Assembly: GCA_016874115.1 (NCBI GenBank)
Contig: VGVA01000001.1
Span: forward strand, 1-64,000
Length of the DNA stretch: 64,000 nucleotides
Source of the DNA: Gammaproteobacteria bacterium
Lineage (GTDB): Bacteria; Pseudomonadota; Gammaproteobacteria; Methylococcales; Methylomonadaceae
Reading direction: 5' to 3'
Shown: one piece after another, positions 38,202 through 47,827 of the stretch
Layout of the letters: the number at the start of each line of letters is the position of its first letter
Position numbering within the stretch: the first letter of the stretch is position 1
The notes under the pieces: generated by a model
Seen by the model: the letters and a program-made list of their open reading frames with translations, nothing else
Told to the model about the DNA's origin: nothing
Databases searched by the model: none
Translations under genes and position numbers: made by a program

Positions 38202-39311
38202 CTATTCATCGCTACCCAGGCCCAGCCAATTGGCTTTTAAAGTTGCCGAGTTATTGAGGGCAATTTCTTCATCTCCCCAGATTGCCCCGCTGATGACTGA
38301 CGTTCCGGATTGTTGGCTTATGACATTAACTTCGCAGACTTTAAAACCGTTCTCCTGCTTGAGAAAAATAAAGGCTTTACCCTGATGATGCGCGATGGCG
38401 GCGTCATTAACCAGATAAGCAGCGTTGACATCCGCTTGCAAATGCTGGACGGTCAGTTTTTGACCGACCCTGATGGATGAGGGCGCATGGTTAACAATCG
38501 CTCTAGCCAGCACGGTTTGATTTTCCGGATTCACGCCTTGACCCAGCACATTAACGGTAGCTTCCGCCAGACCGTTCTCTACCTGTACGGTTTCGCCTAT
38601 ATGGATGTCATTAATGTGTTCTTGCGGCACATTAATCTCCAGCCATAATACATCCAGATTCGCCACCCGGTACAACGACGATTGGCTATCGACGCGGCTG
38701 CCAATCGCCGCCATCCGTTCCAGCACTCTACCGGTAACCGGCGATCGTATCGGCAGCTTGCCGATTAATCTTCCGGTGGTATCCAGTTGTTGAACGTCCT
38801 TCGCAGTCATACCGGCTATCTGCAACAATTGTCTGCTTTCGTTGACTTCGACGTCCGCCGCTTTGTACAAACTGTAGGATTCCTGTTCGCTGCGTCCGGA
38901 AACGACGCCTTCCTGCTTTAATTTTTTATCGCGGTTATATTTTGCCGACGCCAGTTTCATGGCGCCGGACGCTTTCAAGTAATTTCCTTGCAGAGTCAGC
39001 AACTCGGGACTATTAATGAAACCGATCACGCCGCCTTTAATGACCTTATCGCCGACGGCGGCGTTCATGTTGACAACCAATCCGGCTAGCGGCGCGCTGA
39101 CGATGAAATCATGCTCCGGCGGCACCACCACTTTGGCGGGCGTCGAAAATAAGGGTATCCGTTTGGCTGGCTCTAACTTACCGGTTTTTATGCCAAGATT
39201 TTCAATCTGTTGCTGATTTAGCTGAATGAAATTAGTTTCCGCCACAGCATTCTGTACAAGCCCGGACAAAACAAACGCCGCCAGCATTAATAAAATGATT
39301 AACCGGCTCAT
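38202..39311 (-). CDS. Periplasmic adaptor (membrane fusion) protein, CzcB-like
   Basis: A 369-residue exported protein with a signal peptide at residues 1-24, a lipoyl-like barrel half (LVVNMNAAVGDKVIKGGVIGFINSPEL), a helical hairpin and the second half LPIRSPVTGRVLERMAAIGSRV. It links the RND pump to the outer-membrane channel. It lacks the extra N-terminal His-rich metal site of some CzcB proteins. Four-base overlap with the upstream channel gene. Confidence 0.9.
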   Translation of the reverse strand: MSRLIILLMLAAFVLSGLVQNAVAETNFIQLNQQQIENLGIKTGKLEPAKRIPLFSTPAKVVVPPEHDFIVSAPLAGLVVNMNAAVGDKVIKGGVIGFINSPELLTLQGNYLKASGAMKLASAKYNRDKKLKQEGVVSGRSEQESYSLYKAADVEVNESRQLLQIAGMTAKDVQQLDTTGRLIGKLPIRSPVTGRVLERMAAIGSRVDSQSSLYRVANLDVLWLEINVPQEHINDIHIGETVQVENGLAEATVNVLGQGVNPENQTVLARAIVNHAPSSIRVGQKLTVQHLQADVNAAYLVNDAAIAHHQGKAFIFLKQENGFKVCEVNVISQQSGTSVISGAIWGDEEIALNNSATLKANWLGLGSDE

Positions 39312-40576
39312 GGCAGTACTCCTACCGCTTGATTATACAAAGCAATATCGCGCTCTAGCATGGTGGCGCGTTCTTTTGCGCTTAACACGGCTTGTTGCGT
39401 TCTGGACCGGATTTTCAACAAATCCATTAAACTGATTTCGCCTACCGAAAAACTGAGCTCCATCATTTTCAGATGTTCTTCGGCAATTTTTTTGTTTTCG
39501 TTGTTTATTTCCAATTCTGCCTGATTGACTTCCAGATGGTGTTCCGCTTCATGATGAGCCAGTTCCAAGTCGCGAAAAAGCTGATCGCGGTCAGCCAGTA
39601 AGCGGTTTAATTCGACATTAATGGCGGCTACCTGCGGTTTCAGGTGAGACTCCCCGCCAAAAGGAATGTTGACGCCGATGTTAAAGCTTTCGGTGTCGTT
39701 ACTGCGCGGATCGGGGGTATTGGCGCTGATGTTGCTGGGCCGGTCGCTGTTGACGCCGATCATGAGATTACTTTGACCGGAACCAACCAATTTAATAGCA
39801 TTCAATTCCGCTTTTTTGCGATCTAGCTGACTATTAATGGCGATTAATGCCGGGTGATTTACTTCGATTTTTTTTAACGGCGTCAACTTTTCCCGGTAAC
39901 TTTCCGGAATTTTGGTTAATTGGGTAATGCTGGCGTAGCGCTTGCGGGCATGCATTAACTCAGCTTCGGCTTCGGTTAACACCGAAAGCTTTTCCAGAAA
40001 CTCGGTTTGCGCCAACAACACATCGACGCGCGGCAAATCGCCTAATTCGTGGCGGCGCTCCACTTTGGCGAGCAGTTGTTCGAATAATTCCAGATCGTTC
40101 TTGGCTTGCTCATAACGAACCGACTGTAATTCCATCTCCCATAATGCGCCGCGAACCAATCCAGCAACTCTTAGTTTAATAGCCGCCGTCTGCAATTCTG
40201 CGCTGGTTTCGGCTTTCAAGCCGTACTCCTGCTCGGCATCACGTTGCCCTAAATTCCACAGCGGTACTTGTACTGTTGCATCTACATAATGTAATGTGCC
40301 GGTTGTGGCTTCTTGAAAGCGCAATCCCGCTTGCGACGCGCCTGCCGTCCAGCTTTTACCGCGCTCTTTAATCGCGCTGGCTTCTTCTTCCAGGGCTTTC
40401 AACCACGCCGTATCCGGAAATTTTTCCAGCGTTATATCGACCACTTTTGCCAGCGTTAACGAATGATCTACTTCAATAGGATCGTGGTGAGCAACAGTCG
40501 GCTTGTTTTCAGCCAGCGCCACAGCGCTGTAAAACAGCAGGATGAGCCACCATCCGCGAAAGTTCAAAACAATCAT
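39308..40576 (-). CDS. Outer-membrane channel, CzcC-like (TolC family)
   Basis: A 422-residue TolC-family protein with an N-terminal signal peptide (ending near ALAENK) and two long helical repeats; GLRFQEATTGTLHYVDATVQVPLWNLGQRDAE and FNIGVNIPFGGESHLKPQVAAINVELNRL mark the beta strands before each coiled coil. I use the ATG at 40576; a TTG two codons earlier is also possible. First of the three pump genes, 65 bases behind the small His-rich protein gene. Confidence 0.88.
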   Translation of the reverse strand: MIVLNFRGWWLILLFYSAVALAENKPTVAHHDPIEVDHSLTLAKVVDITLEKFPDTAWLKALEEEASAIKERGKSWTAGASQAGLRFQEATTGTLHYVDATVQVPLWNLGQRDAEQEYGLKAETSAELQTAAIKLRVAGLVRGALWEMELQSVRYEQAKNDLELFEQLLAKVERRHELGDLPRVDVLLAQTEFLEKLSVLTEAEAELMHARKRYASITQLTKIPESYREKLTPLKKIEVNHPALIAINSQLDRKKAELNAIKLVGSGQSNLMIGVNSDRPSNISANTPDPRSNDTESFNIGVNIPFGGESHLKPQVAAINVELNRLLADRDQLFRDLELAHHEAEHHLEVNQAELEINNENKKIAEEHLKMMELSFSVGEISLMDLLKIRSRTQQAVLSAKERATMLERDIALYNQAVGVLP

Positions 40577-40641
40577 AAGCAAGCTCTATGCGGAATTCCG
40601 CTTATTATTAATAAAAGCACATGTCCAGCGATTTAACTGGA

Positions 40642-41067
40642 TTAAGCGTAGCTGATTGTTGCGGGCGGCGCTCGAGGAGGCAGGGAAAGTAGCGGCCTAC
40701 GCATGGGCAGCCGGTGATGGTGTTGTATAATGTGATAACCGCCTGCAGACAGGCAAGGTTTGACCGGCGTTTCGACCGCTATTAATGTGAAGTCGTTATA
40801 GTGACTAAAGATAACCGCATCGTTCGATTTTTTAATGCCTGCGTCGACAACGACTAAAATGCCTTCCTGATCCGAACCGGAAGTATTAATGGCGACAAAT
40901 TGACCGGAGTAATCTTTCTCATTATTAATTGCAAGATAAACTTCCAGACCCGGTATGTGCAATCCCTGGCTAAAATTTTGGCTACCCGCATGCGCATGCA
41001 CCAACGGTGCAAAAAATTGCAGCATGGCGAGTATAATTATTAGGAGTTTAGGAAAAATCTGTTTCAT
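40642..41067 (-). CDS. Small exported protein at the head of the RND operon
   Basis: A 141-residue protein with a signal peptide (residues 1-25) whose mature part begins HAHAGSQN and which ends with IIQHHHRLPMRRP, so His residues lie at both ends. I do not recognise a family. Its position recalls the CzcI/CnrX-type small periplasmic proteins preceding metal-pump genes, but this analogy rests on context and His content only. Confidence 0.75.
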   Translation of the reverse strand: MKQIFPKLLIIILAMLQFFAPLVHAHAGSQNFSQGLHIPGLEVYLAINNEKDYSGQFVAINTSGSDQEGILVVVDAGIKKSNDAVIFSHYNDFTLIAVETPVKPCLSAGGYHIIQHHHRLPMRRPLLSLPPRAPPATISYA

Positions 41068-41174
41068 AATCAGGGTTTATTTTAGCAATAAACGATTAAT
41101 AACTTGAAACTTTTAATCTTCTCCCCCATCTTATAGCTACGATTTTCCTTTTTATATTAATTTTTGAGGACATT

Positions 41175-42137
41175 ATGAAAATCAAAACCGGCATCATCTT
41201 CAGCGTAATGCTGTCCTTATTTCTGGTATTTGCAGGCTTGGACGATGCAGAAGCGCGCCGTTTTGGCGGCGGCGGCAATTTCGGCGGCAGATCGTCATAC
41301 AGTTCTCCGTACCAGCGTTCCGTACAGCCTTCCCGGCAGTACAACCAACAACAGCAGCAACAGCAAGCTAACCGGCAAAATCCTGCAGCAAATCCCGCAA
41401 TGCGTAATCGCGGCTTAATGGGAATGTTGGGCGCACTGGCCGTGGGCGGTTTATTGGGTTCGATGTTGACCGGCGGCGCTTTTCACGGGTTTAATTTTTT
41501 AGATATTCTGGTGCTGGGCGGTATTGCCTATATGCTGTTTAAAATGTTTGCCGCACGATCGCAAAATACGCAGCGCCCGGCGTATGACCGGACTTATCAT
41601 GGCGGCTCTCATAATGATAGCCAGCCATACGGCGGGCAAAATCCGCAAAACTCACCGGCAGGTTTCAATACCGACTTGTTATTCGATAAAAATAAGCCTG
41701 TTAAGAGCGGTGTTGAGCAAGATGCGCCATACCAGGATGCGGAATTCGACGCCGCCGTAATTCCCAAAGGCTTCGACGAGCAAAACTTTTTAAATGGCGC
41801 CAAAATCGCCTATAAAACTTTGCAAAAAGCCTGGGATACGCGCGACTTAGCCGAAATAAGAGGATTAACAACCGATAAGGTGTTCTCCGAAATACAAGAT
41901 CAATTGAATGCGGCAACCGAGGAAAACCATACCGACGTATTGAAAATAGATGCGGAATTATTGGAGGTGCGCGAAATCGGCAATGAAATCGAAGCCGTCG
42001 TCCTGTTCGACACTATCCTGCGCGAAGATCGTAATGCTCAGGCGAATCAGGTACGGGAAGTCTGGCATTTCGTCAAACCCAACAACCCTCAGCAAACCAA
42101 ATGGTTGCTGGACGGCATCCAGCAGTTGGCGGATTAA
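41175..42137 (+). CDS. Tim44-domain membrane protein
   Basis: A 320-residue protein. After a signal sequence (residues 1-26) comes an RRFGGGGNFGGR segment, a Gln- and Asn-rich stretch, a Gly-rich hydrophobic region with two likely helices (about residues 80-118), a Pro- and Asn-rich linker and a C-terminal Tim44-like domain (NFLNGAKIAYKTLQKAWDTRDLAEIRGLTTDKV) with EVWHFVKP near the end. Such proteins are widespread in proteobacteria; the function is unknown. Alone on its strand and followed by a strong terminator. Confidence 0.88.
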   Translation: MKIKTGIIFSVMLSLFLVFAGLDDAEARRFGGGGNFGGRSSYSSPYQRSVQPSRQYNQQQQQQQANRQNPAANPAMRNRGLMGMLGALAVGGLLGSMLTGGAFHGFNFLDILVLGGIAYMLFKMFAARSQNTQRPAYDRTYHGGSHNDSQPYGGQNPQNSPAGFNTDLLFDKNKPVKSGVEQDAPYQDAEFDAAVIPKGFDEQNFLNGAKIAYKTLQKAWDTRDLAEIRGLTTDKVFSEIQDQLNAATEENHTDVLKIDAELLEVREIGNEIEAVVLFDTILREDRNAQANQVREVWHFVKPNNPQQTKWLLDGIQQLAD

Positions 42138-42154
42138 CTATTTGCCGAAGCAGC

Positions 42155-42186
42155 GAGACGGAGCGTCATGCTCCGTCTCTTTTTTC
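42155..42186 (+). terminator. Rho-independent terminator after the Tim44-domain gene
   Basis: GAGACGGAGC (42155-42164), loop GTCAT, GCTCCGTCTC (42170-42179), then seven T. It begins 18 bases after the stop codon. Confidence 0.92.
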
Positions 42187-42253
42187 CTTCAACCATCCTT
42201 AAATCGTCGGAAAACTTTATTAATCCGATAAATTAACGGCTTTTACCATCGTT

Positions 42254-42709
42254 TTACGCTGCGCTGCAAGTTTCCAGCCAGAAAAACATTCTGTGATTAA
42301 GCTTGCGGAACGGCTCTTGTTGAATGGGTTTGGTCACATAACTGGTGCAACCCGACATTGCGCCTTTAAATTGATTTCCCGGCGCTGAATTACCGGATAC
42401 CATGATGATGGGGGTTAATTCGTAACCCTTCATTTCACGGATGCGGCTGCACGTTTCAAAACCGTCGAGACCGGGCATGCTGATATCAAGAAATATCAGA
42501 TCGTAATGCTTGCGAGCGGCTTTAGCCAATGCTTCTTCACCGCTGTCGGCATATTCGATTTCGCCAATTTGAGGTAAATTCCATAAGTTGGCGGCTAACA
42601 TTTTTTTAGCCGGGCCGTAATCGTCGACGACTAGCACAGTATAGAAATTGACTTGCGGTATAGGTTGTTTGGGTTTTGCGAAAAAAATTGATTGGCTTTC
42701 ATTGTTCAT
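42254..42709 (-). CDS. Stand-alone response regulator receiver
   Basis: A 151-residue single-domain receiver. VLVVDDYGPAKKML holds the acidic pair, LIFLDISMPGLDG the phosphoacceptor Asp, IIMVSGNSAP the Ser/Thr switch and SYVTKPIQ the Lys. There is no output domain and no neighbouring histidine kinase, so it is an orphan CheY-like protein; its partner cannot be told from here. About 25 residues precede the domain. The 263 bases upstream, to the hldE end, show no gene. Confidence 0.9.
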   Translation of the reverse strand: MNNESQSIFFAKPKQPIPQVNFYTVLVVDDYGPAKKMLAANLWNLPQIGEIEYADSGEEALAKAARKHYDLIFLDISMPGLDGFETCSRIREMKGYELTPIIMVSGNSAPGNQFKGAMSGCTSYVTKPIQQEPFRKLNHRMFFWLETCSAA

Positions 42710-42972
42710 CTCCAGATTATTATTAATTTATTAATAGCTTGTAGACACTACAAACGATCAGAAATAAAAATAGACCGAGATGGATGTTTCGTTTGCGATA
42801 GACATCGCATTTTTTAAAATTGGTAATAATTGCTCACTGCGGTATTTGTCGTCGTAACGCTATTAATAAATCTTTACGATTGATTGCTCGCCTTTAATAA
42901 CGGGCATTAACAGCTTAATTCCCTTATCCCCAATCTTTAAGTCGGCGATATTAGGGTCAAAACAGGACTATT

Positions 42973-44403
42973 CTACTGATCTGCGCTTAGTTTCGATTTT
43001 TCAATGAGATTGGTGGTTGAATGACCTTCGACAAAAGGTAATATCTTTACTTCGCCGCCTGCTTGAATCACACAATCGCCGCCGACGACCTGTTCCGGCA
43101 GGTAATCTCCACCCTTGACGATTACATCAGGCAGTAGCCTGCAATATAAACGTTCCGGCGTTTCCTCTGAGAACGCAACGACCCAATCCACGCACGACAA
43201 AGCCGACAATATGGCCATGCGTTCCTGTAAACCATTAATAGGCCGGGAATTGCCTTTCAGCTTTTTAACCGACTCATCGGCATTAACAGCAACGCACAAC
43301 CGGTCGCCTAGCGCTCTGGCTTGTTCCAGATAAGTGATATGGCCGATATGCAATATATCGAAGCAACCATTGGTCATGATAATTTTTTCGCCGTTTACTT
43401 TGGCCATTGCCAGAATGCGGCTGAGTTCTTCCTCTGAAACAATACCGTACTGTGCGCTTTTTTCGCCATGCATGGCGCGGATTAATTCTTCTCGGGAAAC
43501 AGTAGATGTTCCCAGCTTACCGACTACAATGCCGCCCGCCAGATTTCCCAGGTACATCGCGTCGCGCCAATCCATGCCGACGCTGATGCTGGCGGCTACC
43601 ACGGCAATCACGGTATCGCCTGCACCGGTTACATCGAACACGTCTTTAGCCTGCGCGGATATCGTAAGCTCGCGATTCTGCTGGATTAATGTCATCCCTG
43701 CTTCACCGCGGGTGATTAATAGATTGGGAATCTGTAGCCGTGTTAATAGCTCTCTGCCCTTAGCCAGCAGTTGCTCTTCACTCTCGCAAGCGCCCATGAC
43801 AGCCTGAAATTCCGACAAGTTGGGCGTTATCAAATCAGCAAAAGCATAATTCTGGTAATCCAGGCCTTTGGGGTCGATTAATACTTTAATTTGCTGCTTT
43901 TTTGCAAGCGCTATCAGCTCTTGTACCTGCCGCAACGTGCCTTTGCCGTAATCGGAAAATACCGCCACATTATGGGAGGCAAGATGTTCTGCAAACCGGT
44001 TTGCCAGCTTGGCGGTATCGAAGTCCAGCGGTGTTTCTTCAAAATCGATACGAATTAATTGTTGATTGCGCGCAATAATGCGCAATTTGCAAATACTGCG
44101 CAGTGACGGAACTACAATTAACTCGCAGCGCACACCGCCCGTCTCGAGCAACTGCTTGATAATTCGGCCTTCTTCGTCATCGCCGACAACGCCCAGCAAG
44201 GTAACCTTACCGCCCAGTTTGGCAATATTTAAGGCAACATTGGCCGCCCCGCCCACACGATCTTCTATATTTTTAACCTGCACCACGGGCACCGGAGCTT
44301 CAGGCGATATGCGCCCGGCTTTACCGGACCAATAGCGATCCAACATGACATCGCCAACCACCAGCACGGAAGCGGAAGAAAACTCAGGCGTTGTCGCCAG
44401 CAT
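42973..44403 (-). CDS. hldE: Bifunctional heptose kinase/adenylyltransferase HldE
   Basis: A 476-residue enzyme with a PfkB-type kinase domain (residues 1 to about 320: VLVVGDVMLDRYWSG, RVGGAANVALNIAKLGG, FDVTGAGDTVIAV) and a nucleotidyltransferase domain (about 340-476: IIMTNGCFDILHIGHITYL with the HxGH motif). It makes ADP-heptose for the LPS inner core. Length matches E. coli HldE (477). Its start overlaps the end of gmhA by twenty bases. Confidence 0.97.
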   Translation of the reverse strand: MLATTPEFSSASVLVVGDVMLDRYWSGKAGRISPEAPVPVVQVKNIEDRVGGAANVALNIAKLGGKVTLLGVVGDDEEGRIIKQLLETGGVRCELIVVPSLRSICKLRIIARNQQLIRIDFEETPLDFDTAKLANRFAEHLASHNVAVFSDYGKGTLRQVQELIALAKKQQIKVLIDPKGLDYQNYAFADLITPNLSEFQAVMGACESEEQLLAKGRELLTRLQIPNLLITRGEAGMTLIQQNRELTISAQAKDVFDVTGAGDTVIAVVAASISVGMDWRDAMYLGNLAGGIVVGKLGTSTVSREELIRAMHGEKSAQYGIVSEEELSRILAMAKVNGEKIIMTNGCFDILHIGHITYLEQARALGDRLCVAVNADESVKKLKGNSRPINGLQERMAILSALSCVDWVVAFSEETPERLYCRLLPDVIVKGGDYLPEQVVGGDCVIQAGGEVKILPFVEGHSTTNLIEKSKLSADQ

Positions 44404-44974
44404 CGTTTACCTCCAGGCTGAACGTTTCTTCCACGATATTACACCACCAATGCCCGATAACGATATGGGCTTCCTGTATTCGAGCGGTAACCGTTGACGG
44501 TACTTTAATCGTTAATGAGGCCGTCCGGCTTAATTCACTATCAACTTCCCCTGTCATGCCAATCACAATCATACCTTTGCTGAGCGCAGTTTTTGCCGCC
44601 GCCACAACACTAGAGCTGTTACCTGAGGTAGAGATGGCAATTAAACAATCGTTAGCATTACCCAACGCTTCCACTTGGCGGGCAAACACGGAGTCGTAAC
44701 CGAAATCGTTGGCGGATGCGGTAAGGATGGAAGTATCGGTAGTTAATGCGATGGCGGCTAATGCTTGGCGTTTGGTTTCATAACGAACCACAAATTCCGC
44801 AGCCAAATGTTGACTATCCGCCGCACTGCCGCCGTTACCGCACAACAGTATTTTTCCGCCCTGCCGGATCGTCTCTATTAATAGTTTGCCAGCTGCTTCA
44901 ATCTCTGCATTGTGGTGTGCAAGTTTCTCCATCATCTTTTGATGTTGGCTTAGCACCGGCAAAAAATTTTTCAC
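44384..44974 (-). CDS. gmhA: Sedoheptulose-7-phosphate isomerase GmhA
   Basis: A 196-residue SIS-domain enzyme for the first step of heptose synthesis. GGKILLCGNGGSAADSQHLAAEFVVRYE and LIAISTSGNSSSVVAAAKTA are the sugar-phosphate-binding parts; EAHIVIGHWWCNIVEE is the C-terminal helix. DiaA proteins are similar; the adjacent hldE makes GmhA the better call. GmhA and HldE carry consecutive steps. Confidence 0.92.
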   Translation of the reverse strand: MKNFLPVLSQHQKMMEKLAHHNAEIEAAGKLLIETIRQGGKILLCGNGGSAADSQHLAAEFVVRYETKRQALAAIALTTDTSILTASANDFGYDSVFARQVEALGNANDCLIAISTSGNSSSVVAAAKTALSKGMIVIGMTGEVDSELSRTASLTIKVPSTVTARIQEAHIVIGHWWCNIVEETFSLEVNDAGDNA

Positions 44975-45088
44975 ATTCTATCCTTGTTTTAATGGTTTAA
45001 AATTAGCGGAACGATTCGATTTATTGTTATATAACGCTATTAATGATTAATAACAGGATTAATGATGATAGTTCTGGAAAATTGGGGG

Positions 45089-45907
45089 TTATCTGTTTAA
45101 TAAAGCAAAATAATCATCCATTTTTGCCTTTCCCCATTTCTGTTCGATAGAAATCAAGTTGGCCTTGTCGACAAACGGCGGATAACTTTTTTTGGAGGTT
45201 AAGCGAATATAATGATGAATAAACACGTCCAAACAAATGTGCACCGGTTTAATATCGCCAACCGTTTGGGCGCGTTCCATAGTCCAATAATACAAATCGT
45301 AATCGGCGGCTTGCAGACGCTCGTCCCACCACCCGATTTTAGCCAGTGCTTCACGTTTCATCATAACGGCATTGCCGACAAAGCCCTGCTTTACCTGATG
45401 TTGAAAAGTTTGGTAACGCTGTTCGCAAAAACGCTGCCAGTCGCCGTACATTAATCTGTGGGTGAGCTTTAACACGAACGTGGCTTGTCCGAATAATGTC
45501 AGTAATATCTTTATTTTATTCCAACGCCTGCGGAATTGTCGGGTTTCGCTTTTTGATTCCAAAAGCTCTACGCCGCAAGCCGTGGCCGCTTCAAGTCCGT
45601 TCTTTTCCATCGTTGCTATAAGACGTTTGTCCCAATCGGGGCATACGATAATGTCGTTATTTAAAAACGCCAGCCAATCGTAACGCGCAGCTTCTATACC
45701 GCGATTTTGACAATAAGGGTAAGAGTAATTCACGCCGTTGCGAATTACTTTAGCACCGACCGATTCAAAAAACTCGGCGCTACCATCGGTTGAACCGTTA
45801 TCGATAACGATCAATTCAAAGGGATGATGGGTACAGGTAGATAAATAATGCCAATATAATTCATTCATGCTTTTTTGATTATATATGGCGGTAATAATGC
45901 TGAGCAC
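45089..45907 (-). CDS. Family 2 glycosyltransferase
   Basis: A 272-residue GT-A enzyme beginning LSIITAIYNQKSMNELYW, with FELIVIDNGSTDGSAEFFE, LAFLNNDIIVCPDWD (the acidic metal motif is NND in place of DxD) and VGNAVMMKREALAKIGWWDERLQAADYDLYY. It is probably an LPS-core or surface-glycan transferase, judging from msbA and heptose genes around it. Donor and acceptor are unknown. Confidence 0.88.
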   Translation of the reverse strand: MLSIITAIYNQKSMNELYWHYLSTCTHHPFELIVIDNGSTDGSAEFFESVGAKVIRNGVNYSYPYCQNRGIEAARYDWLAFLNNDIIVCPDWDKRLIATMEKNGLEAATACGVELLESKSETRQFRRRWNKIKILLTLFGQATFVLKLTHRLMYGDWQRFCEQRYQTFQHQVKQGFVGNAVMMKREALAKIGWWDERLQAADYDLYYWTMERAQTVGDIKPVHICLDVFIHHYIRLTSKKSYPPFVDKANLISIEQKWGKAKMDDYFALLNR

Positions 45908-45954
45908 AACCCGTCCCTTTTAAACCAGATTTTTGATGTTATTGGTTATCATAT

Positions 45955-47754
45955 TTATTTAATCACCACCGGTTGTGTTGTAGTTGCAACAGGGTTTTGA
46001 TTCGTCGTCAACGGCTGCTCTGTTTCCAATTCAAATTGAATTTGGTGTAATTTAGCATAGACACCATTTTTTTTAATTAATTCGTGATGAACGCCCCTTT
46101 CGACAATCCTGCCACGCTCCATCACCAAGATCAGATCGGCGTTTTCTATGGTAGACAGACGATGGGCGATCACTAATGTCGTCCTGTTACTCATCACCTT
46201 TTGCAGTGCTTGTTGAATATAACGCTCTGACGCAGTATCCAAGGCGGAAGTCGCTTCATCCAAAATCAGGATTGGCGCATCTTTTAACAAGGCTCTAGCT
46301 AAGGCCAGACGTTGACGTTGCCCGCCGGATAATTTGATACCATTCTCACCGATTTCGGTATCCAGGCCTTGTTCCAGTTTAGTAATGAATTCCATGGCAT
46401 AAGCATCCGACGCAGCGGTAATAATCGCCTCTCTGGATGCATCGGCCAAGTCGCCGTAAGCTATATTGCTGGCAATCGTATCGTTAAATAAGGTGACATG
46501 CTGGGTAACCAGCGCAATATGTTTGCGTAAATTGGCCAAACGGTAGCGATTAATTTCCACACCATCAAGCAATATTGTTCCTTGCGTATGCGGATAAAAC
46601 CGTGGCACCAGATTAACCAGCGTACTTTTGCCGCCACCGGACGCGCCGACCAAAGCAATAGTTTGCCCCGGTTGGGCGCTAAAGTTAATATCGGAAAGCG
46701 CCGGCTCAGCCGCTCCCGGATAATAAAAAGTTACATTCTTAAATTCCAGTGCGCCTTTAGCCCGTTCTACCTCGTACACGCCTTCATCGAATTCACCGGG
46801 TTCATCCAAAATATCGAATATAGATTGGGCGGCGGCGATGCCTTTTTGAATATCGCTGTTGGCGTCGCTTAATTGTCTGATCGGGCGCTGGATTAATATC
46901 GCGGTCATGAGATAGGCGCTGAATTCGCCGACGCTGGCTTGCTTCATAAAAATCAATGCCATGTACATCAAAAACGCCAGCGCGATAGCAATAATAAATT
47001 GCATGACGGGGTTATGAACCGCCGTGGTAGTCGCTAATTTTAGCGCTTGTCCACGGTTGTAGTAGCTGCGTTGTAAAAAACGCCGGATTTCATACGCCTC
47101 GCCGCCGTAACCCCTGACAATCCGGTGGCCGGTTACCAATTCTGAAGTAATATGCGTGATGTCGCCCACGGACTCCTGCATCCGTTTGCTGATCATTCTT
47201 AACCGGCGGCTGACATACTTGACCAATACGACAATGATGGGCGCTATGCCGACAAACGTCAGGGATAACATCCAGTTGGATTTGAACAAATAAATCAATA
47301 ACACCAGCACGGTCAAGCCTTCCCGAACAAACGTACGCACTGCATCGGTGCTGGCTTTCGTCATTTCGCCGACATTATTGGTAATCCTGGAGATCAGAAA
47401 ACCGCTGTTATGTGCATCGAAGAAGGCTGTCGGCAATTCGGTATATTTTTTAAAGACTTCGCATCGTAGACTGTGAACTACATTCGTCGATACTTTAGCT
47501 AAAAAGTAATTGCCCAGATAATTACCAATGCCTTGGATAAAAAACAGCCCGCAAAAGAACAACGGCAAATATTGCATACCCTCGCGCGCTTCTGTTTTTA
47601 AAGTATCCAGAATATGCTGAATTAATACCGGTAACAAATATTGAGTGGCGGAATAAATCAAAAAACCCACAAGGCTGACGGCAAACAGCCCCCAGTACGG
47701 CTTTACGTATACTAAAAGCCGTTTATAGATTTGAATGCCGCCGCTGGTTGACAT
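45955..47754 (-). CDS. msbA: Lipid A / LPS flippase MsbA
   Basis: A 599-residue half-transporter: six membrane helices, then an ABC domain with Walker A VGASGGGKSTL, signature LSGGQRQRLALARAL, Walker B ILILDEATSALD and the H-loop VIAHRLSTIENAD. MsbA flips core-lipid A across the inner membrane. The closing 30 residues are Thr-, Gln- and Val-rich and not conserved. It sits among LPS genes; the usual partner lpxK is not adjacent. Confidence 0.93.
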   Translation of the reverse strand: MSTSGGIQIYKRLLVYVKPYWGLFAVSLVGFLIYSATQYLLPVLIQHILDTLKTEAREGMQYLPLFFCGLFFIQGIGNYLGNYFLAKVSTNVVHSLRCEVFKKYTELPTAFFDAHNSGFLISRITNNVGEMTKASTDAVRTFVREGLTVLVLLIYLFKSNWMLSLTFVGIAPIIVVLVKYVSRRLRMISKRMQESVGDITHITSELVTGHRIVRGYGGEAYEIRRFLQRSYYNRGQALKLATTTAVHNPVMQFIIAIALAFLMYMALIFMKQASVGEFSAYLMTAILIQRPIRQLSDANSDIQKGIAAAQSIFDILDEPGEFDEGVYEVERAKGALEFKNVTFYYPGAAEPALSDINFSAQPGQTIALVGASGGGKSTLVNLVPRFYPHTQGTILLDGVEINRYRLANLRKHIALVTQHVTLFNDTIASNIAYGDLADASREAIITAASDAYAMEFITKLEQGLDTEIGENGIKLSGGQRQRLALARALLKDAPILILDEATSALDTASERYIQQALQKVMSNRTTLVIAHRLSTIENADLILVMERGRIVERGVHHELIKKNGVYAKLHQIQFELETEQPLTTNQNPVATTTQPVVIK

Positions 47755-47827
47755 GCTGAATGATGATAGTACTAATGCTTGATTTTGTTAGATATAGCCG
47801 TTATTGAAACAAGCTGCAACAAAAAAA

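Noticed and set aside
40590..40601. Palindrome GCGGAATTCCGC between the RND operon head gene and the channel gene
   Set aside because: A perfect 12-base palindrome without loop or T-run; neither a terminator nor a known operator.
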